From Curtobacterium sp. MCJR17_020 (GTDB lineage Bacteria; Actinomycetota; Actinomycetes; Actinomycetales; Microbacteriaceae): a DNA stretch of 64,000 nucleotides. Below are positions 48,511 to 57,650 of this stretch, piece after piece. Where the stretch lies: assembly GCF_003234365.2 (NCBI RefSeq), contig NZ_CP126261.1:1-64000 (forward strand). Direction: 5' to 3'. Positions within the stretch are counted from its first letter, which is position 1, and every line of letters begins with the position of its first letter. The notes under the pieces were generated by a model. It was not told where the DNA came from. It saw only the letters and a program-made list of their open reading frames with translations, and made no database searches. A program made the translations under genes and the position numbers.

Positions 48511-50279
48511 GCGTCAGTACCCGGCAGCCGAACCGGCGTCCACAGCCGGGCAACGACCTGGGTCCCACGATCGGGTTGGCGTGCGTCGCCGGCGGCACGG
48601 TCGGCGGTGGGCTGATCGCGTGGGCGGGATCGCTGGTCAACCCGTCCGTGCAGGCGATGGCGAACCACGGACCGTCGCAGGTGCTCACCGGGTACCTCGG
48701 CAGAGATCTCGACGTCACCGGGCCGCAGGTGCTCGTCACCGGGCTGCTGCTCGGCGCCGGCGCCGGCATCGTCGGCTACAGCGTGTGGATGTTCCGCGGG
48801 TTCGCCAAGCAGGGCACCCGCGTCGACGGGAAGGCGCAGTACATGGCGGGCAGGGACGAGACGATCGAGTTCTACGAAGCGGCCGCGATCGCCGACAGTG
48901 AACGGCTCCGCGCGACCGGCGCCGGTGTCGGCGTCACCCTCGGCACGCACGTGAACACGAAGGAGAAGCTCTACGCCTCGTGGGAGTGGGTGCAGATCTG
49001 GCTCATGGGTCCGCGAGCCGGGAAGACGAGCTGCGTGTGCGTTCCGCAGATCCTCGAGACCCGCGGGCCCGTGATCGCGACGAGCAACAAGCGCGACATC
49101 GTCGATATCACCCGCGGGCCGCGGTCCGAGAACGGCGTGGTGTGGGTGCACGACGTGCAGGACATCATCGGCGAAGCGCCCTCGTGGTGGTGGAACCCGC
49201 TGTCGTTCGTGCGGGACATCCAGACCGCGGAGAAGCTGGCGGACATCTTCATCACCTCGTCAACGTCCGCAGGCGCCAAGCAGGACGCCTACTTCGAGTC
49301 CGCCGGCAAAGAGACACTGTCCCGGCTGTTGCTCGCCGCAGCGCTCGACGAACGGCCGATTACGGATGTGTTCAAGTGGGCGAACAACCCCGACGACCAG
49401 GACGACCCGGCCATGCTCCTCATCGGGCACGACGAAGCACACCTCGGGGAAGCACTCGGCAGCACGCAGGGCCTCACACCGAAGCAGCGCGACGGCATCT
49501 ACGGCACCCTGCGGCCCTGGATCGGTGTCCTCGGGATGCGCAGCGTCGCCCCATGGATCACCGACAACGGCACCGACCGCCCGCACCTCGACACCGAAGC
49601 GTTCGTGACGTCGACGGACACCATGTACCTGATCTCCAAGGAAGGTGGCGGATCCGCTCGAGCGATCACCGGCGCCCTGACCATGGCGCTGCTCGAGGCG
49701 GCCGAGCTGGTTGGGTCGCGGCAGGTCGGTGGGCGCCTGACGACGCCGCTCATGGCGGTCCTCGACGAGGTCGCGAACGTCTGCCGGTGGCGTGAGCTGC
49801 CGGATGTGTACTCGCACTACGGGTCCCGCGGCATCATCATGTCCGCGTTCTTCCAGTCCCGTCAGCAGGGCGTCGAGGCGTTCGGTGAGACCGGGATGGG
49901 CAAGCTCTGGTCCGCCGCGAACGTCCGCGTCGTCGGGTCCGGTCTGTCGGAGGATTTCCTGGAGTTCGTATCGTCGTCGATCGGCCCGTACGACGCGGTC
50001 TCTGTGTCAAGGAGCACGCAGGTCGGCGGATCGTCGACAACCCGAACGCTGCACCAGGAACCGATCTTCACGAAGGCCGAGCTGACCGCGATGCCGAAGG
50101 CCCGCGCGGTCATGCTGGCGTCGCAGACACCGCCGGTGCTGGTGCAGCTCGACCACATCTCCAAGCGGCCCTACGCAGCCGCCGCGAAGGCGTCACAGGA
50201 GTACTACGAGGCCCGCGCCGCGAAACAAGGTAAGCCAGTGCGTCGGGCGACCGGCGCGAGTGTCACGAGCCGGAAGTAG
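48507..50279 (+). CDS. VirD4/TraG-type coupling ATPase
   Basis: 590 residues from ATG 48507 (ATGA overlap). Two N-terminal membrane helices (IGLACVAGGTVGGGLIAWAG, VLVTGLLLGAGAGIVGYSVW) anchor the protein. The ATPase has Walker A in WLMGPRAGKTSCVCVPQI and Walker B in LMAVLDEVANVCRW, then GIIMSAFFQSRQQGVEAFGE. Coupling proteins bring the relaxase-DNA complex to the channel. No relaxase gene is present in the window. Confidence 0.88.
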   Translation: MSVSTRQPNRRPQPGNDLGPTIGLACVAGGTVGGGLIAWAGSLVNPSVQAMANHGPSQVLTGYLGRDLDVTGPQVLVTGLLLGAGAGIVGYSVWMFRGFAKQGTRVDGKAQYMAGRDETIEFYEAAAIADSERLRATGAGVGVTLGTHVNTKEKLYASWEWVQIWLMGPRAGKTSCVCVPQILETRGPVIATSNKRDIVDITRGPRSENGVVWVHDVQDIIGEAPSWWWNPLSFVRDIQTAEKLADIFITSSTSAGAKQDAYFESAGKETLSRLLLAAALDERPITDVFKWANNPDDQDDPAMLLIGHDEAHLGEALGSTQGLTPKQRDGIYGTLRPWIGVLGMRSVAPWITDNGTDRPHLDTEAFVTSTDTMYLISKEGGGSARAITGALTMALLEAAELVGSRQVGGRLTTPLMAVLDEVANVCRWRELPDVYSHYGSRGIIMSAFFQSRQQGVEAFGETGMGKLWSAANVRVVGSGLSEDFLEFVSSSIGPYDAVSVSRSTQVGGSSTTRTLHQEPIFTKAELTAMPKARAVMLASQTPPVLVQLDHISKRPYAAAAKASQEYYEARAAKQGKPVRRATGASVTSRK

Positions 50280-50287
50280 GTGCACTC

Positions 50288-50677
50288 ATGGAGGGATTCG
50301 ACGAAAGCGAGCCCGAAGCAGCCGGCGCGACCCCGGGCCTGGCGATCGAGCCGGTGTACGAAAGCGTGTACGAGTTCGTCGACGGGTTCGTGCGACCGAT
50401 GTTTCGGAGGAACCCCAAGCGGTACCTGTGGGCGGAGAACTGGTTCGACTACCCGGAAGTCCTCGACCGGTTCGAGGCCATGTGGCGAGCATGGGAATGG
50501 GACCGTCTCCCAGAGCAAGCAGGGATGACCGGGATGGCCGCATTCTGGAAAGACACCTTCGACCCGCTCATGGACGTCATCACGAGCGAGGATGGCCCGT
50601 TTTGGCGGCTTTCGACCGACAAGTACAAGAGCTCCCACGCGGACGTGCCAGAAATGTTTCCGGCGCAGCACCCCTAG
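50288..50677 (+). CDS. DUF4913-like protein, last gene of the conjugation operon
   Basis: 129 residues from ATG 50288, 8 bp after the coupling protein. The core AENWFDYPEVLDRFEAMWRA, WEWDRLPEQAG, and FWKDTFDPLMDVITSEDGPF has the Trp-rich pattern of DUF4913 proteins that are often encoded after TraG in actinobacteria. Function unknown. Confidence 0.72.
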   Translation: MEGFDESEPEAAGATPGLAIEPVYESVYEFVDGFVRPMFRRNPKRYLWAENWFDYPEVLDRFEAMWRAWEWDRLPEQAGMTGMAAFWKDTFDPLMDVITSEDGPFWRLSTDKYKSSHADVPEMFPAQHP

Positions 50678-51668
50678 ATGCTGGTCTGTGAACAGCGAGC
50701 GAGAGAAGCACCCTGCGGGAGCGCGGCACTCGTGAATTCGGAGTGCCACCGGCTGCGCGATAGTGGGTCACCTCGACGTGGCAAATCTCGCGGGTCGCGA
50801 TAAGTTCCTGCCCGCCCCGAATGATCGATTCGCATGCTGGTAGGTGAGGAGGGGATCGGCCCCGGGCGAACGAGCTGGCCACAGTCTGCGCGCCAAGTTT
50901 CAAGCTGCGGCTCATGAGGTGTGCGGCAGCGGGGCGCTTGATCAGGGCCGCCCACTCCTCCTCTTCGCGTAAGTACCCCTTTAGGGGCGTCTCGGGCTGC
51001 AGAATGCGTTTTGTTGCCGCGATGACTCCGTCGGGCAGATCCGCAATTCGCCGTGCGGTCCGGGCGACGGCCGCGTCCAGCTCGTCGTCCGGCACAACCC
51101 GGTTGATCCACCCGAACGCCGCAGCGGTATCTGCGTCGACCGCGTCGCCGGTGAGGATGATCTCCAGGGCGCGATGCCGGCCAACGCGTTCGAGGAGGTA
51201 CTGGGTGCCACCGCCCGCCGGGACGATACCCATGAGTGTCTCGATCTGGCCGAGCTGACCGGTGGAACGGCCGGCGTAGGTGATATCCGCGGCGGCGACG
51301 AACTCTGCGCCGCCACCTCGCGCGATACCGGCGAGCTTCACAATGGTGACCTGTGGTTGGCGGCGGAGCTGCTCGCCGACGGCTTGGAACACGTTGGTGC
51401 CATCCGGTGTGCTCTCCGAGAGCGGCCCGAGGACGTCCATCTGCTCACCGAGACGCATGTCGACGTGAGCGATGAAGAACCCTGGGACTGCGCTTTCGAA
51501 CACGATCACCCTCGCGGCAGGGTCAACGGCCAGCCGACCGAGGGCGTCACGCAGCTCGCGGATGACGGTTGCACTCATTGCGTTGACGGGCGCGTTGTCG
51601 ATCGTGAGGGTGACAATCGCCCCCTCTCTACGCTCGCGGATCGTCTCGGGGGTTGCGGTGGCGGTCAT
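50580..51668 (-). CDS. Enoyl-CoA hydratase/isomerase family protein with an abnormal C-terminus
   Basis: 362 residues from ATG 51668 behind AAAGG. The first 250 residues are a normal crotonase: IVTLTIDNAPVNAMSATVIR, the oxyanion region KLAGIARGGGAEFVAAADIT, and LMGIVPAGGGTQYLLERVGR. The usual family length is about 260-270. From about residue 265 on the sequence (SSFARGRSPPHLPACE onward) is not crotonase-like and runs antisense into the conjugation operon's last gene. The gene end has probably been replaced at a junction near 50830-50900. Confidence 0.75.
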   Translation of the reverse strand: MTATATPETIRERREGAIVTLTIDNAPVNAMSATVIRELRDALGRLAVDPAARVIVFESAVPGFFIAHVDMRLGEQMDVLGPLSESTPDGTNVFQAVGEQLRRQPQVTIVKLAGIARGGGAEFVAAADITYAGRSTGQLGQIETLMGIVPAGGGTQYLLERVGRHRALEIILTGDAVDADTAAAFGWINRVVPDDELDAAVARTARRIADLPDGVIAATKRILQPETPLKGYLREEEEWAALIKRPAAAHLMSRSLKLGAQTVASSFARGRSPPHLPACESIIRGGQELIATREICHVEVTHYRAAGGTPNSRVPRSRRVLLSLAVHRPASRGAAPETFLARPRGSSCTCRSKAAKTGHPRS

Positions 51669-51890
51669 GGTCATCCTTTCGATGGGGGATCGGCGCTACT
51701 GGGCTCCCGCAAATTGCCGCTCCTTGCGATCAGCCGACAGGATCGACTGCGTAAGAAAGGGTCTTAGACCGCTGCCGCGCGGCGCTTCCTCGCCGACGCG
51801 GCGGTCTGTTCCTTCCAGACGCGCCTGGGAACTTCTTCACCGACACCATGATCGTTGGGGGACGTCCCTCGGTTCTGATCCACAGGGGCT
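51669..51890. other. Intergenic region with a long hairpin
   Basis: It contains the promoter of the crotonase gene and an AGACCGC / GCGGTCT inverted repeat (about 51768-51803) that can end the minus-strand condensation-type gene. No coding frame is supported. Confidence 0.4.
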
Positions 51891-52664
51891 TCATCGACAT
51901 GCGTCTTCCAGTCGTCGGACGACGTCATCGAGGTAGCCGTGGACCGGCGAGTGGCTCACGCTAATCATGCGGAGCACCTCTCCGTAGGTCGTTACCCCAA
52001 TCATCGTCTCGTCCTTAATCTGGCACAGCAGTGTGGGCCCCCAGGCCGCGGCCGGGCGGATCTCAAGTTCCTCGGGGACCTCCAGCACTTTCACGTTGCT
52101 GACCGACAGGTCGAAGGCGAGGAGACCGAGGAAGTCGATGGCGGTGTCAGTGTCGCCGTTGGGGTGAATGTACTGCTGGATAGCCTGCGAGCCGGCCGCG
52201 ACACCGGCGGTCGACCGTGCCGCGCTCAATTCGGTCGTTGTTGCTCGAGCCACATCCCAGAACACGGCTTCGGCAGGAGCCGACGAGACGGTGATTGTCG
52301 CGGTGTGGTGGTCGACGACATCCGGTTCGCTCCGAAGGATTGGGCGGAGATCGAAAGGGGTGAGCGTCTGAACTGCGGACAAGTCGCGGGCTTCGCTGAG
52401 CGCTTGGGCGGCCGCTGTAACGATGGCACCGTGCACGGTCGTCCCTTCGAGCCGTGCCCGCGCGACCAACCGATCGGTTGCATCGACGCTCAGTGCGGTC
52501 GCGGTCACCGTTGGACGTCCGCCGTCTCGAGGCATCATGCCTGACCGATCCAGTGCTGGGAGCTCGGGGAGCTCTTCCTCTGTTGCCGACTCGTTGGGCG
52601 CCGACGACTGCTCGAAGAGCCCGAGCGGGCGGCAAACGGGTACAAGCAGTACGGCAGCAGGCAT
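51891..52664 (-). pseudogene. Condensation-type acyltransferase, C-terminal half only
   Basis: 257 residues from ATG 52664, but the authentic part begins near SAPNESATEEELPELPALDR. It continues as the C-terminal subdomain of condensation/PapA5-like acyltransferases: ARARLEGTTVHGAIVTAAAQ, TPFDLRPILRSEPDV, LSVSNVKVLEVPEELEIRPA. The N-terminal half with the HHxxxDG active site is absent. The first 20 residues are read from the reverse strand of a MerR gene, so the gene is truncated by a rearrangement and should be inactive. Confidence 0.7.
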
Positions 52665-53327
52665 CTCATCCGGCTCCTGCAGGTACGCCGACTCCGCGAC
52701 CTCGGAGTCGCCTTAGGAGACATTCAGGCCCTGGGCGAGACGACCGAGGTCGCAGCCGGTGCCCTGGCCGTGATCGAGGCAGACCTTTCTCGCACCATCG
52801 AGCGTCTGGAGAGCACGCGGGATGAGGTTCGGTCGATCCTCGCCGGACGCGGCGGAGTCGACGTCCCAGCTGGCACCGGGACGATCAGCGATCGGCTGTC
52901 AGGGTCGGAGCGGTCATTGATGCTGGTCTACTCGCGGTTGTACGACGAGGCCGCAATGGGCGACATGGGGCTCATGGTCCGAGCGCGACCGGATGACGAG
53001 GACCTGGGCGGAACATTCGACGCTCTTACCACCGATGCGGACGAGGCGACCCGTCACCGGCTGGTGGAGTCCTTCGCGGCAACGATGGCCGCCCATCTTG
53101 CCGAGCACGACTGGCTCAGCGCACCCGAGGGCCGCACCTTGCAGTCCGCGGAAATGACGAGAGAGGTGTTCGTCGAGACCATTCAAGAGCTTTACAACGA
53201 AGCGCAGCTGGACGTGCTCGGTCGCGCGAGCGTGCGTGCGCAGGAGCTCCTCGAGGGCCACTTCCAGAATGCTGGGACCGATCCCAACCAGGTCAACTCG
53301 GTGATACCGCGTGCTGCAGGTTCGTGA
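52608..53327 (+). pseudogene. MerR-family regulator without its DNA-binding N-terminus
   Basis: In frame from about 52600 the sequence reads RLLEEPERAANGYKQYGSRH, LIRLLQVRRLRDLGVALGDI, the second half of a MerR helix-turn-helix, then a coiled coil and a long effector domain (ERSLMLVYSRLYDEAAMGDM, QLDVLGRASVRAQELLEGH). The winged helix-turn-helix before GLLEEPERA is missing and no start codon with a ribosome-binding site is available there. An internal start at 52770 would give only the effector domain. Head-to-head with the truncated acyltransferase at the same breakpoint. Confidence 0.72.
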
Positions 53328-53998
53328 TCAGCTGCTGCCGATCCTGGCCGTCTACGTGAAACCGCCACATTGGTGTTCCGGGGGCGCTGCGCCATGACTC
53401 GCTGAGCGGGCTGTTGTCGACGGCGTCGAAGCCGAGCTCGTCGTACAGCCGTGCCACGGTGTCAACCGCCGCCACACTGTCGCTGGAGACCACCAGCGCC
53501 TTACGGTCGGGCGCCCCTGCTGGACGGGCGAGGCGGCGCAGCGCGGGGAGCTTGTCGACGTCGGACCGAGTCGACGTCGGACCGAATTGTGAACCGGGGG
53601 TGGAACTGCACGTGGCTGAATGCCTTTACGATCCGGGACGCGGGGAGCTGCTGCTGCCGGAGTTCGTGAACGGTCACTGCGCCGGTGTCGATGGCAGCGA
53701 TGTTTCCGTCACGCCACACCATGTAGTTGTTGTTGTCCAACACAATCTTCCCGGCCAGTTCGGCTGCGGGAAGGTCAGTGTCGGGGGCGTAGGGGAACCC
53801 GAGAAACGCGATGTCGGCTTCAGCTGCCGCGTCGGCCGCCCAGGCGGCGCTTGCTCGAGGGCCGAGATGCCGCACCAGGTCGTCCAAGCTCCGAGGGGTC
53901 CGGGAGTTCGCGACGACGACGCGGTGACCGGCGTCGATGAGCGCTTGTGCGAGAACGCTGCCGGCTTGCCCGGCCCCGATGATGCCGATCGTGCTCAT
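53293..53998 (-). pseudogene. NADPH-dependent F420 reductase-like oxidoreductase, frameshifted by a 16-bp duplication
   Basis: From ATG 53998 a Rossmann protein reads MSTIGIIGAGQAGSVLAQAL, VVVANSRTPRSLDDLVRHLG, ELAGKIVLDNNNYMVWRDGN and QLPASRIVKAFSHVQFHP. The frame is lost near 53570, where GTCGACGTCGGACCGA occurs twice in tandem; removing one copy joins FTIRSDVD directly to KLPALRRLARPAGAPDRKAL and the C-terminal SSDSVAAVDTVARLYDELGF. The family transfers hydride between NADPH and a cofactor or substrate. The broken form is probably inactive. Confidence 0.82.
53554..53585. repeat. 16-bp exact tandem duplication (inactivating)
   Basis: GTCGACGTCGGACCGA at 53554-53569 is repeated at 53570-53585. 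Sixteen is not a multiple of three, so the duplication explains the frameshift in the reductase gene. Confidence 0.95.
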
Positions 53999-54146
53999 GA
54001 TGGCGTGTCGCCTCTTTCCGTTCGCGAGGCGCCGATTTCCGGTGCCCTCGTAGTGCTGCCGAGCGCTGTGTGCGCGGGTGGGTCCTGCAGGCGGTCGCCG
54101 TCGTCCGCCTGCAGGACGTGTTACCGCGGTGCGGCGGGGTTGCGGA

Positions 54147-54540
54147 TCAGACGAATCCGCCGCTGGTGTGGATCACCTGTCCGTGCACCCAGCGCAGCGG
54201 ACCGGCGAGGGGCCAGGACGACGTCGGCGATGTCGTCGGGCTTGCCGATGCGCCCCATCGGCGTCATGCCCTCCAGGCACTGGCGGGCGGCGACCGGATC
54301 GGGGTTGCTGTTGAAGTCGCTCTCGAGCATGTCCGACTCCGTCGGTCCGGGAGCGACCGCGTTGACGGTGATATCGCGGCCGGCGACCTCCTTCGCGAGG
54401 ACGCGGGTCGCCGCTTCAACACCTGCCTTGCTGGCGACGTAGGCCGTGTATCCGGGGGCAAGGACTCGGGTGACGGCGGTGGAGATGTTGACGATCGACC
54501 CGCCCGCGCGGACGGCTTTCGCGGCCTGCTGGTCCACCAA
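54147..54540 (-). pseudogene. Broken SDR-family dehydrogenase
   Basis: A fragment with GGSIVNISTAV, the catalytic YTAYVASKAGVEAATRVLAK (Y-x3-K) and ITVNAVAPGPTESDML, then a frameshift near 54215 after IGKPDDIADVV; the expected end RWVHGQVIHTSGGFV is in another frame, ending at TGA 54149-54147. The N-terminal cofactor-binding third is missing or scrambled (54541-54660). Inactive. Confidence 0.75.
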
Positions 54541-54718
54541 ATCTGGTAGCCGAGCTCAAGGTCGCGGATGGTGCGGGCCATGGGATGTGGAGCCGGCGCG
54601 CGGTTATGACGGCGGTGGCCCACCCAAAGCAGGTGGTTCACCCCATAGATCCGCACGCTTCAGCGATCAACGCCCATGCCAGCGATCTCGCCGCAACCGA
54701 TCCGTGTCCTTCTCCCGG

Positions 54719-55618
54719 TTAGGCGCCTGGGATGACTTCGGCGGCGCGGATCTCCTCGATGCGCTCGGACTGCCCACCGACCTGCTCGAGTTCGTGGGCG
54801 AGCTCTTCGAGCTCGGCGCCGCCGGCCATCATGCCGGTGAGTTCCGGCAGGGTGATGCCGCTCTTCTCGAAGTACCCGATGCTCTTGCCGCGACGGAGCA
54901 GCAGGAAGCGGTCGCCCACGGGGTAGGCGTGGTGCGGGTTGTGCGTGATGAAGATGACGCCGAGACCGCGGTCGCGGGCCCGGAGGATGTATTTCAGCAC
55001 GACACCGGACTGCTTCACGCCGAGCGCGGCGGTCGGCTCGTCGAGGATGAGCGCCTTCGCGCCGAAGTAGACGGCGCGGGCGATCGCGACGCACTGCTTC
55101 TCACCACCGGACAGGGTGCCGATGGGCTGGTCGACGTCGCGAAGGTCGATGCCCATGTCGAGCAGCTCCTGCTTGGTGATGCGCTTCATCGCCGGGACGT
55201 CGAGCATGCCGAGCCGGTTCCGAAGTTCCGAGCCGAGGAAGAAGTTCCGCCAGATCGGCATCAGCGGCACGACCGCGAGGTCCTGGTAGACCGCGGCGAT
55301 GCCGGCGTCGAGGGCGTCTCGCGGCGACGAAAGCTTCCGGTCCTCGCCCATGATCGAGAAGGTACCGGCGTCGTGCTGGTGGAGCCCGGCGATGATCTTG
55401 ATCAGGGTCGACTTGCCGGCGCCGTTGTCGCCGAGAACGCACGTCACGCGGCCGGAGTCGACGTCCATCGTGATGTCGGACAGGGCGATGACGTTGCCGT
55501 AGTGCTTGCCAACGTCCCGGAGGGCGATGAGGTGCGGTGCGCCTGCGACGGTCTCGGACGTCTCCGACACCGGCACCTCGACGGCCTGCGTGGTGGGGTT
55601 CGCAGTTTCGGGCATCAT
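54719..55618 (-). CDS. Sugar ABC transporter ATP-binding protein
   Basis: 299 residues from ATG 55618. One ABC domain: Walker A CVLGDNGAGKSTLIKIIAG, Q-loop AVYQDLAVVPLMPIWRNFFL, signature IGTLSGGEKQCVAIARAVYF, Walker B ALILDEPTAALGVKQSG. Many sugar ATPases of this class have two fused domains; this one has one, as in the short FrcA-like type. Third gene of the importer operon, overlapping the permease end (55615-55618). It energises uptake of the sugar or inositol bound by the lipoprotein at 56652. Confidence 0.9.
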   Translation of the reverse strand: MMPETANPTTQAVEVPVSETSETVAGAPHLIALRDVGKHYGNVIALSDITMDVDSGRVTCVLGDNGAGKSTLIKIIAGLHQHDAGTFSIMGEDRKLSSPRDALDAGIAAVYQDLAVVPLMPIWRNFFLGSELRNRLGMLDVPAMKRITKQELLDMGIDLRDVDQPIGTLSGGEKQCVAIARAVYFGAKALILDEPTAALGVKQSGVVLKYILRARDRGLGVIFITHNPHHAYPVGDRFLLLRRGKSIGYFEKSGITLPELTGMMAGGAELEELAHELEQVGGQSERIEEIRAAEVIPGA

Positions 55619-56655
55619 TTCTGCTCCGCTCGTTTCTTGACGATGAGGTTGATGATGGTGGCGAGCAGCAGCATGAGCCCGAGGAAGAACTTGAACCAGT
55701 CCGGGTTCCACTGCGCATAGACGATGCCCTTGTTCGCCATCCCGAAGATCAGGGCGCCGATGGCACCGCCGACCGCGGATCCGTAGCCGCCCGTGAGCAG
55801 GCAGCCGCCGATGACAGCGGCGATGATGTAGAGGAACTCGTTTCCCACACCCTCGCCGGACTGCACGACGTTGAAGGCGAACAGGTTGTGCATGCCGCCG
55901 ATCCAGGCGCAGAAGCCGACGCCCATGAACAGGCCGATCTTCGTCTTCGTGACCGGGACACCGACGGCGCGGGCGGCGTTCTCGTCCCCGCCGACGGCGA
56001 AGATCCAGTTGCCGACCCGGGTGCGGAGGAGCACCCAGGAGGCGATGATCACGAGCGCGATCCAGATGAACACGGTGATCTTCACCGTGATGCCGAAGAC
56101 CGGGACGTCGGCGGCGAACATCTGCTCCGCCAGCGCGAAGCCGTCGAGCTGCGAGACGTCCAGCGTCGACACCGAGCCGGACACCAGGCGGGTGACCGCG
56201 AGGTTCAGGCCGGTGAGCATCAGGAACGTCGCAAGGGTGACGATGAACGAGGGGAGCTTCGTCCGGACGAGGATCCACCCGTTGACGAAGCCGACGCCGA
56301 GCGAGAAGACGAGCGCGAGCAACACGCCCACCCAGACGTTCGTGGAGAAGTACCAGGCGAACAGGCTCGCGGTGAGCGAGGAGGAGATGACCCCGACGCC
56401 GGCGGAGAGGTCGAACTCTCCGCCGATCATGAGGAGCGAGACACCGACCGCCATGATCCCGATGGTCGACGAACCGTAGAGGACCGTCGAGATCGAGTCG
56501 GGCTGCACGAACACCGGGGCGATGACGGCGAAGAACACGAACATCGCGATCGCGCCGACCACCGCACCCACCTCGGGGCGGCCGAGGAGCTTCCGGACGG
56601 GGCTCCGGGCGGCGAGCCGCTCGTCACCCGCGAGGACGAGCCCTGCGGCGGTCAC
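55615..56655 (-). CDS. Sugar ABC transporter permease (RbsC/FrcC type)
   Basis: 346 residues from GTG 56655 (GTGA overlap with the binding-protein stop). Ten or so transmembrane helices (VGAVVGAIAMFVFFAVIAPV, VGVLLALVFSLGVGFVNGWI, KITVFIWIALVIIASWVLL, FFLGLMLLLATIINLIV). The BPD_transp_2 pattern is clear: MIGGEFDLSAGVGVISSSL and AVGGDENAARAVGVPVTKTK. Forms the membrane channel of the importer. Confidence 0.9.
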   Translation of the reverse strand: MTAAGLVLAGDERLAARSPVRKLLGRPEVGAVVGAIAMFVFFAVIAPVFVQPDSISTVLYGSSTIGIMAVGVSLLMIGGEFDLSAGVGVISSSLTASLFAWYFSTNVWVGVLLALVFSLGVGFVNGWILVRTKLPSFIVTLATFLMLTGLNLAVTRLVSGSVSTLDVSQLDGFALAEQMFAADVPVFGITVKITVFIWIALVIIASWVLLRTRVGNWIFAVGGDENAARAVGVPVTKTKIGLFMGVGFCAWIGGMHNLFAFNVVQSGEGVGNEFLYIIAAVIGGCLLTGGYGSAVGGAIGALIFGMANKGIVYAQWNPDWFKFFLGLMLLLATIINLIVKKRAEQK

Positions 56656-57650
56656 CGCAGACCGTCCTCGGCGTACTGCAGGACCTTGCCGATGTTCGAC
56701 GAGTCGACGATGGCCGGTCCAGTCAGGGTCGGCTTGCCGCCACCGAGGACGAAGCCGCCCTGCTTGTAGAGGACGATCGAGTCGATCGACTCGTAGCCCT
56801 GCATGAACGGCTGCTGGTCCACGGTGAACAGGACGTCGCCGGACTTGATGCTCTTGGCGAGCGAGGCGTTGAGGTCGAACGAGGCGACCTTGATGTCGCT
56901 GCCGGCGGCCTTGACCGCCTTGAGGATCACCGCGGTGTACGGGGCACCGAGCCCCACGACGACGTCCGCGCTGCTGTCCGCCTGGAGCTTCGCGGTCACC
57001 GTCGACTGCACGGCGCTGTTGTCCGTGCCGTTGACGTAGAGCGTCTCGGTGTCGGGCAGGACCTTCTTGATGCCGCCGCACCGTGCTTCGAGTGCGACGT
57101 TGCCCTGCTCCTGGATGACGCAGATCGGCTTCGACAGGCCCTGCTTCTCCAGCTCGTTGCCGACCGCTTCGCCGGCGACCGACTCGTCCTGCCCGAAGTG
57201 GGCCAGGATGCCGAGCGCCGAGTAGGCGTCGCTGCCGGAGTTGAAGGACACCACGGGGATGCCGGCCTTCTCGGCTGCCTGCACCGAGCTCTTCAGCGCG
57301 TCGGGCTTGGCGAGCGACACCGCGATGCCGTCCACCTTCTGGTCGGTGTACTGCTGCACGAGCTGTGCCTGCTTGGATCCGTCGGGGTCGGAGGCGTAGA
57401 GGAGCTTGACGCCGTCCTTCTTCGCGGCGTCCTCGGCACCCTTCCGGACGATGTCCCAGAACGTGTCGCCGGGGGCGGCGTGGGTGACGAGGGCGATGGT
57501 GAGGCCGGAGTCCTTGCTGGTCCCGCCGGACGAGTCGTCGTCGCTCGATGCGACACGCCCCCCCCCCCCCTGCGAGGAACAACCGGCGAGGACGAGGGCA
57601 CTGGCCGCGAGCGCGGCGGTGATGCCCATGACTGCAGAGATGCGCTTCAC
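56652..57650 (-). CDS. Sugar ABC transporter substrate-binding lipoprotein
   Basis: 332 residues from GTG 57650 behind AAAGGAG. A lipoprotein signal (MGITAALAASALVLAGC) has the lipobox LAGC with Cys 24. Next comes a run of glycines encoded by 13 G bases, then a periplasmic-binding-protein fold (LTIALVTHAAPGDTFWDIVR, VDGIAVSLAKPDALKSSVQA, GIPVVSFNSGSDAYSALGIL), type I sugar-binding as in RbsB/inositol-binding proteins. First gene of the operon; its location next to inositol-type enzymes suggests inositol or a related sugar. Confidence 0.88.
   Translation of the reverse strand: MKRISAVMGITAALAASALVLAGCSSQGGGGRVASSDDDSSGGTSKDSGLTIALVTHAAPGDTFWDIVRKGAEDAAKKDGVKLLYASDPDGSKQAQLVQQYTDQKVDGIAVSLAKPDALKSSVQAAEKAGIPVVSFNSGSDAYSALGILAHFGQDESVAGEAVGNELEKQGLSKPICVIQEQGNVALEARCGGIKKVLPDTETLYVNGTDNSAVQSTVTAKLQADSSADVVVGLGAPYTAVILKAVKAAGSDIKVASFDLNASLAKSIKSGDVLFTVDQQPFMQGYESIDSIVLYKQGGFVLGGGKPTLTGPAIVDSSNIGKVLQYAEDGLR
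57558..57570. repeat. 13-base C tract (G on the coding strand) inside the lipoprotein gene
   Basis: Thirteen identical bases code for the glycines just after the lipidated cysteine. At the length shown the frame is open; a one-base change would stop production of the binding protein, so this is a potential on-off switch, or an assembly-sensitive site. Confidence 0.85.

Noticed and set aside
55615..57582. A 655-codon frame fusing the permease with sequence opposite the binding protein
   Set aside because: The upstream part is a shadow of the lipoprotein gene; GTG 56655 overlapping the lipoprotein stop gives a normal-length permease.
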